Of a stretch of 64,000 nucleotides of DNA, positions 25,658 to 34,276 are shown piece after piece. Under the pieces are notes generated by a model. The model saw only the letters and a list, made by a program, of their open reading frames with translations, did not search any database and was not told where the DNA came from. Origin of the DNA: Halomonas sp. QHL1. GTDB lineage: Bacteria; Pseudomonadota; Gammaproteobacteria; Pseudomonadales; Halomonadaceae. The first letter of the stretch is position 1; the number at the start of each line of letters is the position of its first letter. The position numbers and the translations under genes were made by a program. Location of the stretch: positions 3,729,852-3,793,851 of the forward strand of contig NZ_MINL01000001.1 in the NCBI RefSeq assembly GCF_001882345.1. The letters run 5' to 3'.

Positions 25658-25692
25658 GCACCGATGAAGGTGCGCTGTGGCAACGACGTCCA
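25658..25692 (+). ncRNA. paired hexaloop hairpins in the nasA leader
   Basis: First hairpin GCACC-GATGAA-GGTGC (25658-25673) has a six-base loop with G4 but G instead of A at position 1. The second is TGGC-AACGAC-GTCCA (25678-25692) with one bulged T. It has the same AACGAC loop, within the shared string GGCAACGACG, as P2 of the opposite leader. It overlaps the 5' arm of the terminator that follows. Confidence 0.6.
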
Positions 25693-25751
25693 GCCCTCTT
25701 CTCTCAATGCGTTTATATAGCGCATTAGAGAAAGGGACTGGGCGTTTTTTT
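25687..25751 (+). terminator. leader terminator upstream of nasA
   Basis: A long imperfect stem from CGTCCAGCCC through CTCT and AATGCG pairs with CGCATT, AGAGAAAGGGA and CTGGGCG, followed by TTTTTTT (25745-25751). It is 56 bases before the nasA start and mirrors the terminator in the divergent leader. Confidence 0.82.
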
Positions 25752-25807
25752 ATGCCCGGCATTTATATACGTATATACGGCGTTCAGGTAAGACCCGAGG
25801 AGTAGTT

Positions 25808-28573
25808 ATGCGAGGGGCAAAAGCAGGGCAGCAGACCAAAACGACGCAGCAAGCCAAAACCACATGCCCGTACTGTGGCGTTGGCTGTGGCGTAACGGCA
25901 ACCGTTGAAGCGGGCACGCTGAGCGCTGTCGAGGGCGACCGCGAGCATCCGGCGAACTACGGGCGGCTGTGTGTTAAAGGTTCTGCGCTACATGAAACCT
26001 TGGGTGAGCAGGGCCGTCTCACGCACCCGCGGGTGGATGGCATTGACGTTTCATGGGATGCCGCGCTAAGCGCCACCGCTGATCGTTTAAACACCCTACG
26101 GGCCGAGTATGGCAACCACAGCGTGGCTGCGTACCTCTCCGGTCAGCTGCTGACTGAAGACTATTATGTCGCCAATAAGCTGTTTAAAGGCTTTTTGGGC
26201 ACACCCCATTTAGATACCAATTCGCGGCTCTGCATGGCCTCGGCGGTGGTTGGCTACAAGCGCGCCTTCGGAGCCGATGCGGTGCCGTGTAACTATGAGG
26301 ATTTGGAAGAGGCGGAACTGATTGTACTGGTGGGTTCCAACCTGGCCTGGAATCACCCGGTGCTCTATCAGCGCATTAAAGTGGCTAAAGAGCGCAATCC
26401 GCTGATGCGTTTGGTGGTGATCGACCCGCGCGTCACCGACAGCTGCGAAATCGCCGACCTCTATCTAGGGATTAAGCCAGGCAGCGATGCTTACCTGTTT
26501 AACGGCCTGCTGGCATGGATGGCGAAGCGACGCAGGCTCGATACCCTCTACCTTGAGCGCCACACCGAAGGGTTTGACGATGCCCTAGCGGCGGCCCAGC
26601 AAACAGCGGGCTCGGTGGCGGAGGTAGCGGCGGCTTGCGATGTCGACCCCGAGCGCCTGGAAACCTTCTACTACTGGTTCGCCAGTCAACTGCATGTGGT
26701 CACGCTCTATTCCCAGGGCGTTAATCAATCCGCCAGCGGTACCGATAAGTGTAACGCGATTATTAACTGCCACTTGGCTGGGGGCAAAATTGGTTTGCCG
26801 GGGGCAGGGCCGTTCTCGATTACTGGCCAGCCCAACGCCATGGGTGGGCGCGAAGTGGGCGGGCTGGCTAACCAGTTAGCCGCGCATATGGATTACCATA
26901 CCCCCGGAGCCCTTGATCTGGTCAGCCGCTTCTGGGCTACCGATAGCCTGACGCCAACCCTGCCGGAAGGGCCGGGTTACAAAGCGGTGGAGCTGTTTGA
27001 GGCCATCGAGCGTGGCGAGATAAAAGCACTGTGGGTGATGGCCACCAATCCTGCGATTAGCCTGCCCGATGCTGCGCGGGTGCGTGCTGCGTTGGAAAAG
27101 TGTCCACTGGTGATTGTTTCCGAGTGCGCTGCCCATACCGACCTGCTGCCTTATGCCGACATTGTGCTGCCTGCCTCGGGGTGGTCGGAAAAAGATGGCA
27201 CCGTGACTAACTCCGAGCGGCGTATTTCTCGCCAGCGGGGCATGCTGCCGCCCCCAGGTGAAGCCCGCCACGACTGGTGGATAATGTGTGAGGTGGCGAA
27301 ACGCCTGGGATTTGCCGAAGCGTTTAACTACGCGCATCCCTGGGAGATTTTCGATGAGCACGCTCGATTTTCAGGGTTCGAAAACGGTTTTGATAACAGC
27401 TCTCTGCCCGGCAGCCCGCAGCGGTTGTTTGATATATCTGGATTGGTGGGCCTGGGCCGGGATGGCTACGACGCCTTAGCACCTATTCAATGGCCGGTCA
27501 CAAAGGTGGCCCCCCATGGAACTGCTCGGTTGTTTGAAGATGGCAAATTTGCCACCGCCAACGGCCGCGCCAAGCTGTTGGCGATTCACCCTCAAGGGCC
27601 TGAACAGACACTGACTAAAGCCTACCCGCTGCGTCTGAACACCGGTCGAATTCGTGATCAGTGGCACACCATGACCCGCACCGCTCGCTCACCGCGGTTA
27701 ATGAATCACCGCGCCGAACCCTTTATGGATGTGCACCCAGAGGATGCCCACACCGCCGGTGTTATGGATCAAGGGCTGGCAGTGTTAACCGCCGAGAAAG
27801 GTGAATTTCGCGCCCGGGTGCGGGTCTCCAATGCCCAACGCCGTGGTGAGGTCTTCGTACCCATCCACTGGACTGACTGCTTCACCCAGCAGGCCAGAAG
27901 CAGCGCGCTGATCGACAGCATTACCGATCCGCTCTCTGGGCAGCCGGAATCGAAGCACGGCGCCGTGGCGCTGGCACCTCTGGCTACTGATTGGCAGGCC
28001 ACCCTATTAGTCGCCGATGGGGCAACGCAATTAACCCCTTGGTGCACCAGTGCCTACTGGACACGTATTCCCATGCGTGGCTGCCAGCGCTGGCAGCTTG
28101 CTGATACGCAGCCGATCAATGACTGGTTGGCGCAGTTGAAAACGTGGCTGCCTGGAGAAGTATCGGTCGTCAGCCAAGACCCCACTAACGAACGTCTGCG
28201 TGCCGCCTGCGTGGAAAACGGTCAGTTGCGCTGGTGGCTGATGGTCGGCCCGCCCAAAGAGTTGCCAGGGTTAGCGTGGCTGGAAGCGCGTTTTAACGAG
28301 GCGGCGCTGAGCGATACCCACCGCCGCCGACTATTGGCAGGCTGTGACGACGGTGCTGCGGATACCGGCCCGGTGGTATGCAGTTGCCACCAAGTAGGCC
28401 AAACCATCATCGTCAATGCTATCCGCGAGGGCGACACCAGCGTAGAAGCGTTGGGCGCCAGACTCGCCTGCGGCACCCAGTGCGGTAGCTGTATCCCCGA
28501 ATTGAAATCACTCATTGAAGAGGAGCGGCCCAATGCCCGCACTAAGCAACCCCTTACTACAGAAGTGGTTTAA
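25808..28573 (+). CDS. nasA: assimilatory nitrate reductase catalytic subunit
   Basis: A 921-residue cytoplasmic molybdopterin enzyme that reduces nitrate to nitrite. The N-terminal CPYCGVGCGV with GRLCVKG binds [4Fe-4S]. The Mo-bisMGD core shows NSRLCMASAVVGYKRAFG, GSNLAWNHPVLYQR, SQGVNQSASGTDKCNAIINCHL and TGQPNAMGGREVGGLAN. RDQWHTMTRTARSP marks the dinucleotide-binding C-domain. A C-terminal BFD-like [2Fe-2S] module (CSCHQVG with CGTQCGSC) accepts electrons, probably from the NasC-like flavoprotein. There is no Tat signal. The ribosome site is GAGGAG. The last 41 bases overlap cobA. Confidence 0.95.
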   Translation: MRGAKAGQQTKTTQQAKTTCPYCGVGCGVTATVEAGTLSAVEGDREHPANYGRLCVKGSALHETLGEQGRLTHPRVDGIDVSWDAALSATADRLNTLRAEYGNHSVAAYLSGQLLTEDYYVANKLFKGFLGTPHLDTNSRLCMASAVVGYKRAFGADAVPCNYEDLEEAELIVLVGSNLAWNHPVLYQRIKVAKERNPLMRLVVIDPRVTDSCEIADLYLGIKPGSDAYLFNGLLAWMAKRRRLDTLYLERHTEGFDDALAAAQQTAGSVAEVAAACDVDPERLETFYYWFASQLHVVTLYSQGVNQSASGTDKCNAIINCHLAGGKIGLPGAGPFSITGQPNAMGGREVGGLANQLAAHMDYHTPGALDLVSRFWATDSLTPTLPEGPGYKAVELFEAIERGEIKALWVMATNPAISLPDAARVRAALEKCPLVIVSECAAHTDLLPYADIVLPASGWSEKDGTVTNSERRISRQRGMLPPPGEARHDWWIMCEVAKRLGFAEAFNYAHPWEIFDEHARFSGFENGFDNSSLPGSPQRLFDISGLVGLGRDGYDALAPIQWPVTKVAPHGTARLFEDGKFATANGRAKLLAIHPQGPEQTLTKAYPLRLNTGRIRDQWHTMTRTARSPRLMNHRAEPFMDVHPEDAHTAGVMDQGLAVLTAEKGEFRARVRVSNAQRRGEVFVPIHWTDCFTQQARSSALIDSITDPLSGQPESKHGAVALAPLATDWQATLLVADGATQLTPWCTSAYWTRIPMRGCQRWQLADTQPINDWLAQLKTWLPGEVSVVSQDPTNERLRAACVENGQLRWWLMVGPPKELPGLAWLEARFNEAALSDTHRRRLLAGCDDGAADTGPVVCSCHQVGQTIIVNAIREGDTSVEALGARLACGTQCGSCIPELKSLIEEERPNARTKQPLTTEVV

Positions 28574-29432
28574 CGCCTTTATGCGGTTGTCGCACCGCGC
28601 GCTAACGCCGTGGGTTCAGCATGCGTCTGACATACGTTTGCCACTACGTGGCGAGTGCCGCGCCGGGCAGGTTTACTTGGTCGGCGCAGGCAGCGGCGAT
28701 GCAGAGCTGTTAACCCTCAAGGCTGCACGCTTACTTATGCAGGCGGACGCCGTGGTGTATGACCGTTTGGTGGGCGATGACGTGCTGGCGCTGATACCTA
28801 GCGGCAGCGAGCGCTACTACGTGGGCAAAGCCCGCGGCCATCACAGCGTACCCCAAGCTGAGATCGGCGAGCTGATGGTAAAACTTGCCCGGGAAGGTAA
28901 ATCGGTGGTGCGTCTGAAGGGCGGCGACCCAGCGGTGTTTGCGCGGATGGGCGAAGAGCTGGATGTCCTGGCTGCGGCCGAGATCCCCGCTGCCATTGTG
29001 CCGGGAATTACCGCGGCCTCTGCCGCCGCGGCCTGCATGGGTATTCCGCTCACTGATCGCGGCCATGCGCAGCAGCTGCGCTTTGTGACTGCCCAGCTAT
29101 GCCGCGAAGACGGCACCCCAGATTGGTCATCGCTAGCGCGTAAGGATGAAACCCTGGTGTTTTATATGGGGCTTTCAAAAGTGAGCGCAATTTGCCATGG
29201 CTTGCGCCAGGCAGGCCTGCCGGATGAGTGGCCGATCATGCTGGTGGCTAATGCCAGTCAGCGTGAGCAGCAGTCGTTGGTGGGCTCGCTGGCGGATATG
29301 CCCGAGAGGCTCGCCGCAACCCCTTTGCCGTCTCCCTGCTTGATTGTGGTGGGCAGCGTCGTGCAAAGAGTCGCCACGACGCCCGCTTCCCTAGCCACCA
29401 ATTTCAGCTCTGCACAGCAAACCACGCCTTAA
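28533..29432 (+). CDS. cobA: uroporphyrinogen-III C-methyltransferase
   Basis: A 299-residue SAM enzyme making precorrin-2 for siroheme, the cofactor of NirB. VYLVGAGSGDAELLTLKAARLL, YYVGKARG, VVRLKGGDPAVFARMGEE, VPGITAASAAAACMGIPLTDRG and YMGLSKV are the SUMT signatures. It starts within the nasA 3' end at an ATG behind GAGGAG, so translation is coupled to nasA. The first 45 residues are an extension before the catalytic domain. It has no CysG dehydrogenase/ferrochelatase domain, so those steps come from elsewhere. Confidence 0.93.
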   Translation: MPALSNPLLQKWFNAFMRLSHRALTPWVQHASDIRLPLRGECRAGQVYLVGAGSGDAELLTLKAARLLMQADAVVYDRLVGDDVLALIPSGSERYYVGKARGHHSVPQAEIGELMVKLAREGKSVVRLKGGDPAVFARMGEELDVLAAAEIPAAIVPGITAASAAAACMGIPLTDRGHAQQLRFVTAQLCREDGTPDWSSLARKDETLVFYMGLSKVSAICHGLRQAGLPDEWPIMLVANASQREQQSLVGSLADMPERLAATPLPSPCLIVVGSVVQRVATTPASLATNFSSAQQTTP

Positions 29433-29509
29433 CGGCAGGGTTTGGGGTGCTCGTTTGACTCTTCTGACCCTTCTGTCCCTTAAAACCCACAACAAAGGAA
29501 AAGCTCTCT

Positions 29510-30319
29510 ATGTCCTACTTATTGCCTGCCGAATTTGCCACCAAGATGGTCGATGCTGGCGAAGCCAAGCTGCATATGTCCACTCGCGATGCGCTGATTC
29601 GCGCCTTTATGGCGGGGGCTATATTGTCGATCGCCGCAGTGTTTGCAGTGACCGTAGGGGTGCAAACTGGCTACCCGATTATTGGTGCCATTCTGTTCCC
29701 GGTGGGTTTTTCGATTCTCTACCTGATGGGCTTTGATCTACTCACTGGGGTGTTTGTTTTAACACCGCTGGCGTGGCTGGATAAACGGCCCGGCGTCACC
29801 ATCAATCGTATCCTTAAGCATTGGGGCATTGTGTTTGTGGGTAATTTCGCTGGGGCGTTGACGGTCGCCTTTATGATGGCGGTCGTGTTCACTTACGGTT
29901 TCACTACCGAACCTAGCGAAGTGGGAAGGGTGATCGGCGAAGTGGGGGAGGGACGTACAGTCGGTTATAAAGAGTATGGCGCTGGCGGCATGGCGACGAT
30001 TTTTATCCGTGGCGTGCTGTGTAACTGGATGGTCTCGCTAGGGGTAGTGGGCGCGATGATTTCAACCACGGTCAGCGGCAAGGTGATTGCCATGTGGATG
30101 CCGATTATGCTGTTCTTCGGCATGGGTTTTGAGCACTCGGTGGTGAATATGTTTCTGTTCCCTTCGGGCCTGATCATGGGCGGTAACTTCTCACTCATGG
30201 ACTACCTGATCTGGAATGAAATTCCGGTGGTCATTGGGAATTTAATCGGTGGTCTGGCATTAACGGGGCTCACGCTCTACACCACTCACGTGCGTACCGC
30301 GCCCCAAAAAGCTTTATAA
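29510..30319 (+). CDS. formate/nitrite transporter family channel
   Basis: A 269-residue FNT-family pentameric channel subunit with six membrane segments. AGAILSIAAVFAVTVGVQTGYPIIGAILFPVGFSI, GFDLLTGVFVLTP, VFVGNFAGA, FIRGVLCNWMVSLG and FGMGFEHSVVNMF carry the family's pore and central-histidine motifs. Position after nasA-cobA suggests nitrite (or nitrate) passage in assimilation. Formate remains possible. Confidence 0.9.
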   Translation: MSYLLPAEFATKMVDAGEAKLHMSTRDALIRAFMAGAILSIAAVFAVTVGVQTGYPIIGAILFPVGFSILYLMGFDLLTGVFVLTPLAWLDKRPGVTINRILKHWGIVFVGNFAGALTVAFMMAVVFTYGFTTEPSEVGRVIGEVGEGRTVGYKEYGAGGMATIFIRGVLCNWMVSLGVVGAMISTTVSGKVIAMWMPIMLFFGMGFEHSVVNMFLFPSGLIMGGNFSLMDYLIWNEIPVVIGNLIGGLALTGLTLYTTHVRTAPQKAL

Positions 30320-30408
30320 GATGAATAGTAGTGACAGGAATTAAATGCCAAGCTTTCGCTACTGTGAAGCCCTAGGTTGATGATAAACATCGGAGCTATT
30401 TTAAACGA

Positions 30409-30506
30409 GGTCGGAATCAATCCGTAGCGGGGGTCTTTCGCCATGGATGGCGAAAGTAGCGCCCATGGATGGGTCTACAGCGCCCCCGCGTAGGGTTGTT
30501 CCGACC
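30409..30506. repeat. complex 98-base palindromic element with two ATGGAT hexaloop hairpins
   Basis: Outer arms GGTCGGAA / TTCCGACC and GCGGGGG / CCCCCGC enclose two hairpins: CTTTCGCC-ATGGAT-GGCGAAAG (30435-30456) and GTAG..CCC-ATGGAT-GGG.CTAC. It fills the gap between the FNT gene and the PP2C-kinase gene, 47 bases before the kinase start, and a TTTTTTT run follows at 30534-30540. It may be a REP/BIME-type dispersed repeat. The paired hexaloops with A1/G4 also resemble ANTAR targets. Confidence 0.6.
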
Positions 30507-30552
30507 GTTTGCAATGTTCGCTCCGGCGGAGGCTTTTTTTAGGGGAAGCATA

Positions 30553-32268
30553 ATGGCAGCGCTGACCATTTCGCTCGGCCAGCACTCTGATAAAGGGCGC
30601 AAGCCAAGTAATCAGGATTTTTACGGCGCTTATCTACCCAGCGAACCCTTGCGCGCCACCAAAGGCATTGCGATCGCGTTGGCAGATGGGATTAGTAGCA
30701 GCGAGGTAAGCCGCGAGGCGAGCGAAGCAGCGGTGGGTGGTTTTTTGACAGACTACTTCGCCACCCCGGCCACCTGGGCGGTTAAAACCTCGGCCCAGCG
30801 GGTGCTGCAGGCTACCAATGCATGGCTTTACGCCCAAACCCGGCAAAGCCAGTACCGCTACAACCTGGATCGCGGCTATGTGTGTACCTTGAGCGCGATG
30901 GTATTTAAATCCACCACTGCGCACCTGTTTCACGTTGGCGATAGCCGTATCTATCAGCTCTCTGGCAACACGCTGGAGCCACTGACCGAGGATCATCGCT
31001 TCTGGGCCTCCCGGGAAGTCAGTCATTTAAGCCGCGCCATGGGGGCCAGCCAGCACCTGGAGCTGGATTACTGCGCCGTATCGCTTAGTGTGGGCGATGT
31101 GTTTGTACTTACTACCGACGGTGTTTATGAGTGGCTAACCGGCGCTGAAATGGCCGCGCTGATTCACGCCCATTGGGGCGATCTCGATGCGGCGGCTGAG
31201 GCGCTAATCGCTGCTGCCCTCGATAACGGCAGCGATGACAACCTCACCGTACAGATTGTGCGCATTGATAGCCTGCCTGAACATCACTCCAATGAGCTTT
31301 ACGCAGCGCTAAGCGCGTTACCGCAGCCGCCTGAGTTGCGTGAGGGAAGCGAGCTAGATGGCTACCGCATTGCGCGCCAGCTGCATGCCAGCAGCCGCAG
31401 CCATGTGTTTCTGGCAGAAGAGGTAGAGAGTGGTGAAAAAGTCGCGCTAAAAACGCTTTCGACTGAGCTAAGCCAAGATCCGGCAAGCATTGAGCGGTTT
31501 GTGCGCGAGGAGTGGATTGCCCGGCGTATCAATAATGTGCACGTGCTTAAAGCGCCTGTCCAACAGCGGCCACGCCACTACCTGTATACCGTGCTGGCGT
31601 ATATCGAAGGGCAAACCCTGACCCAGTGGATGCGCGACCATCCGGATGCCGATTTGGCCAGTGTGCGCCCCCTCGTCGAGCAGATCGCCAAGGGGTTGCG
31701 CGCCTTTCATCGCCTGGAAATGCTGCATCAGGATTTACGCCCTGACAACGTTATGATCGACAGCCAAGGTACGGTAAAGCTGATCGATTTTGGCGCTGCC
31801 AAGGTGGCGGGGATCGCTGAAGAGGGCAGTGCGGCTAGCGACGATATCCTTGGCACCGCCCAGTACACCGCGCCAGAGTACTTTCTGGGCGAAGGTGGCT
31901 CGACCCTTTCGGATCAATACTCCCTGGCGGTGATCACCTATCAAATGCTAACCGGCACGCTGCCCTATGGCACCGAGGTGGCTAAAACCCGCACCCGGGC
32001 GGCGCAGCATAAGCTTGCCTACCAATCGGCGCTTAGCGAAAACCGTGAACTGCCCGCCTGGGTGGATGAGGTGCTCAAAAAGGCATTACATCCCACTCCC
32101 CACAAACGCTTTCCGGCGCTTTCGGAGTTTATCTTCGAGCTACGCTCGCCAAGCCCAGACATGCTTAAGCGCGCCCAGTTACCGCTGCTGGAACGTGATC
32201 CGGTGCTGTTCTGGAAGGGCGTTTCACTAGTATTGGCGCTAGTGGTAATAGCCCTGTTGGTGCGTTGA
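30553..32268 (+). CDS. bifunctional PP2C phosphatase / Ser-Thr kinase, membrane anchored
   Basis: A 571-residue fusion. The N-terminal PP2C domain (about 1-240) shows GRKPSNQDFYGAY, ALADGISSSEVSREAS, HVGDSRIYQL, TTDGVYEWL and GSDDNLTVQIV, all metal-site motifs. The kinase domain (about 260-530) shows VALKTL (ATP lysine), HQDLRPDNVMI (catalytic loop, Q in place of R of HRD), IDFGAAK, and GTAQYTAPEYF in the activation segment. A single hydrophobic segment ends the protein (FWKGVSLVLALVVIALLVR), tethering it to the inner membrane. The start is ATG 30553 behind AGGGGA. Pseudomonas nitrate loci carry the same fusion, which implies control of assimilation; targets are unknown. Confidence 0.88.
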   Translation: MAALTISLGQHSDKGRKPSNQDFYGAYLPSEPLRATKGIAIALADGISSSEVSREASEAAVGGFLTDYFATPATWAVKTSAQRVLQATNAWLYAQTRQSQYRYNLDRGYVCTLSAMVFKSTTAHLFHVGDSRIYQLSGNTLEPLTEDHRFWASREVSHLSRAMGASQHLELDYCAVSLSVGDVFVLTTDGVYEWLTGAEMAALIHAHWGDLDAAAEALIAAALDNGSDDNLTVQIVRIDSLPEHHSNELYAALSALPQPPELREGSELDGYRIARQLHASSRSHVFLAEEVESGEKVALKTLSTELSQDPASIERFVREEWIARRINNVHVLKAPVQQRPRHYLYTVLAYIEGQTLTQWMRDHPDADLASVRPLVEQIAKGLRAFHRLEMLHQDLRPDNVMIDSQGTVKLIDFGAAKVAGIAEEGSAASDDILGTAQYTAPEYFLGEGGSTLSDQYSLAVITYQMLTGTLPYGTEVAKTRTRAAQHKLAYQSALSENRELPAWVDEVLKKALHPTPHKRFPALSEFIFELRSPSPDMLKRAQLPLLERDPVLFWKGVSLVLALVVIALLVR

Positions 32269-32357
32269 CACACTTCCGTTGATCAGGGAGCTGGGGTTGA
32301 AGTGGGGTGGCTTCCGCCCCATGTTAGTTAACACGCTATCAATAGAAAAGGATGTTA

Positions 32358-33170
32358 ATGATGCAAAATGTGATGCCTAACCCCGGTTTTGGTACCTTTC
32401 GCCTGGAGGGCGATACGCTCAAGCAGAGCATTCATGCGGCGCTTGAAGCGGGGTATCGGCACATCGATACGGCGCAGTTTTATGGCAATGAAAAAGAGGT
32501 AGGGGAGGCGATACGCGACAGCAGCGTGCCACGCAGCGATATTTTTCTAACCACTAAGGTGTGGTTCGATAATCTTGAGCCTGCAACGCTTAAAGTCAGC
32601 GTGGACGAAAGTCTGCAAAAACTAGGCACCGATTATGTCGACTTGCTTTTAATCCACTGGCCGTCGCCAGACAATGAAGTGCCGATGGTCGATTATTTAA
32701 CGGCGTTAAAAGAGGTCAAAGCCGAAGGTAAAGCGCGCAATATTGGTATTTCCAACTTTACTTGTGAGCAGGTGGATGAAGCGGTAAGCATTTTGGGCAA
32801 AGGTGAAATTCTCACTAATCAGATAGAGGTTCATCCTTTCTTACAGAACCGCAAGCTAGTCGATCACTGTGAGCAACATGGGATTCAAGTGACTGCCTTT
32901 ATGCCCCTGGCCGTGGGCAAGGTAATGGAAGACCCGACCCTTAAGCAGATTGCCGACGCGCATAGTGTAACGCCCGCGCAAATTGCCCTTGCTTGGGTAA
33001 AACAGCGCAATATGATTACGATTCCTTCATCGACCAAGGCGCGTAATATTCAAAGCAACATTGCCGCCTTTGATTTGATGTTAAGCGACAGCGAAATGGC
33101 GGAAATCGCCAAGTTGGATCGTAAAGAGCGTATTGCCAACCCTGACTTTGCGCCTGCCTGGGATGAGTAA
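32358..33170 (+). CDS. aldo/keto reductase, DkgB-like
   Basis: A 270-residue NADPH-dependent aldo/keto reductase. GTFRLEG, ALEAGYRHIDTAQFYGNEKEVGEAI (catalytic Asp and Tyr), VWFDNL (near the lysine position TTKVW), DLLLIHWP (histidine), IGISNF, NQIEVHPFLQ and IPSSTKARNIQSN (NADPH binding) follow the family order. It resembles E. coli DkgB (2,5-diketogluconate/methylglyoxal reductase). I choose ATG 32358 because AAAGGA is six bases upstream; the ATG at 32352 is too close. Confidence 0.87.
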   Translation: MMQNVMPNPGFGTFRLEGDTLKQSIHAALEAGYRHIDTAQFYGNEKEVGEAIRDSSVPRSDIFLTTKVWFDNLEPATLKVSVDESLQKLGTDYVDLLLIHWPSPDNEVPMVDYLTALKEVKAEGKARNIGISNFTCEQVDEAVSILGKGEILTNQIEVHPFLQNRKLVDHCEQHGIQVTAFMPLAVGKVMEDPTLKQIADAHSVTPAQIALAWVKQRNMITIPSSTKARNIQSNIAAFDLMLSDSEMAEIAKLDRKERIANPDFAPAWDE

Positions 33171-33250
33171 GGGTACTCACAAGCAGGGCTTGAAACGCTA
33201 AGCGGTGAACGCTAATTGATGAACCTCAATAATTAGTTAGTGTCGTAGTG

Positions 33251-33275
33251 GATGCCTGCCCCGGCAGGCATCTTT
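33251..33275 (+). terminator. hairpin just upstream of arfA
   Basis: GATGCCTG pairs with CAGGCATC around CCCCGG (the stem can extend further), followed by TTTAAAA. It lies 80 bases after the reductase gene and 18 bases before the arfA start, so it both ends the former transcript and insulates arfA. Confidence 0.65.
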
Positions 33276-33293
33276 AAAAGAACGGAGAAAACG

Positions 33294-33467
33294 ATGAAAC
33301 AACGCAAGATTAAAGACAACGCGTTAAAAGCGCAGCTGCGAACACCAATGTTTAAAATGCAGCAGCAAACGCCGAAAAAAGGCAAAGGCAGCTATTCCCG
33401 TAAAGGGCGTATCACTAAGCAAGAAGCTAACCTTGGAAATAAGCAGGGATATAGCCAAGCCGCTTGA
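33294..33467 (+). CDS. arfA: alternative ribosome-rescue factor A
   Basis: A 57-residue basic protein. The family core is clear: IKDNALKAQLRTPMF near the N-terminus and KKGKGSYSRKGR after it, as in E. coli ArfA (IKDNA, then KKGKGSY.RKG). ArfA enters stalled ribosomes with an empty mRNA channel and recruits RF2 to release the peptide. The start follows CGGAG. A 19-pair hairpin spans the last codons and the stop. In E. coli a similar hairpin is cut by RNase III, making the arfA message itself nonstop and subject to tmRNA, so ArfA accumulates only when tmRNA fails. The same control is inferred here. Confidence 0.9.
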   Translation: MKQRKIKDNALKAQLRTPMFKMQQQTPKKGKGSYSRKGRITKQEANLGNKQGYSQAA

Positions 33468-33506
33468 AACACGTTTTGTGCTCGACTGCTTGGCTATATC
33501 TCTGTT
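33442..33506 (+). promoter_or_regulatory. RNase III-type hairpin across the arfA stop codon
   Basis: Positions 33442-33460 pair with 33488-33506: 19 pairs with only G-U exceptions, core GATATAGCCAAGC / GCTTGGCTATATC, loop 27 bases. The arfA stop codon (33465-33467) is in the loop. Cleavage of the stem would remove the stop codon. Confidence 0.8.
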
Positions 33507-33562
33507 GCGCGACAATAATAGGCCTACTCCGTATTATTAATAATGCCTATAGAAAAGTTAAC

Positions 33563-34276
33563 CTATTTAACCGCTTCCTCTGGCGTGGTGATTTGGCAGG
33601 TCTCCATTCGATATCCAGACTGGTACACGCTACGCAAGCGCAGGCCATGCCGCCCATCCAGTTCCAACTTACGGCGTAGGCGGCTTACGTGGGTATCCAC
33701 GGTACGTGTCGAAACATCCCCTTTAATGCCCCATACCAGTTCGAGTAGATGCGCGCGGGTTATTACCTCGCCAATTTTTGAGAAAAACAGCGCGGCTAAC
33801 CGATACTCACGTTCGGTTAAATCAACGGCGTTACCCGCCACGCTGATGTAGTGCTCCTCAGTATGCATAGTAAAGGTGTTGGGGCAGGCTGGCGCAGCGC
33901 GCGGCGTGGCATAGCCAGAGCGCCTACCTAACGCGCTCACTCTGGCAATAAGTTCACTGGGGCGAAGGGGTTTGGCGAGAAAATCGTCGGCGCCCTGCTC
34001 CAGGGCTTTAACGACGTCGTCTTCGCCCTGGCTGGCGGTAATAAACAGGATTGGGCCGCGCCAATTGTCGTGCTGGCGTAGATGAGCAACCACATCCATG
34101 CCATCGCTGTCGGGCAGACGCCAATCGATAATAAGCAGGTCAAAGGTGTGCTGCTGTGTTGCGCGGCGAAGCTCGCTGGAGCGACTAAACAGTGAAACTT
34201 GATGTTCTGCCGTTAGTAGACACTGCTCAATAAAAGCTTGCTGGTCGAGGTCATCTTCAAGTACGCCAATATGCAT
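33563..34276 (-). CDS. OmpR/PhoB-family response regulator
   Basis: A 237-residue two-component regulator. The receiver domain (1-120) has the acidic pair EDD at 7-9, phosphoacceptor D51 in LLIIDWRLPDSDG, the threonine in LFITAS and lysine in FLAKPLRPSEL. The C-terminal winged helix (about 135-230) has LTEREYRLAALFFSKIGEVITRAHLLELVWG and TRTVDTHVSRLRRKLELD. The ribosome site is AAGGA. It is convergent with arfA and divergent from the periplasmic protein and hybrid kinase at 34443-37223, its likely partner. Confidence 0.88.
   Translation of the reverse strand: MHIGVLEDDLDQQAFIEQCLLTAEHQVSLFSRSSELRRATQQHTFDLLIIDWRLPDSDGMDVVAHLRQHDNWRGPILFITASQGEDDVVKALEQGADDFLAKPLRPSELIARVSALGRRSGYATPRAAPACPNTFTMHTEEHYISVAGNAVDLTEREYRLAALFFSKIGEVITRAHLLELVWGIKGDVSTRTVDTHVSRLRRKLELDGRHGLRLRSVYQSGYRMETCQITTPEEAVK

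Noticed and set aside
25479..25762. Overlapping 60- and 70-codon minus-strand ORFs in the nas spacer
   Set aside because: They cover the rightward leader hairpins and have no ribosome site or similarity; the region is better explained as regulatory.
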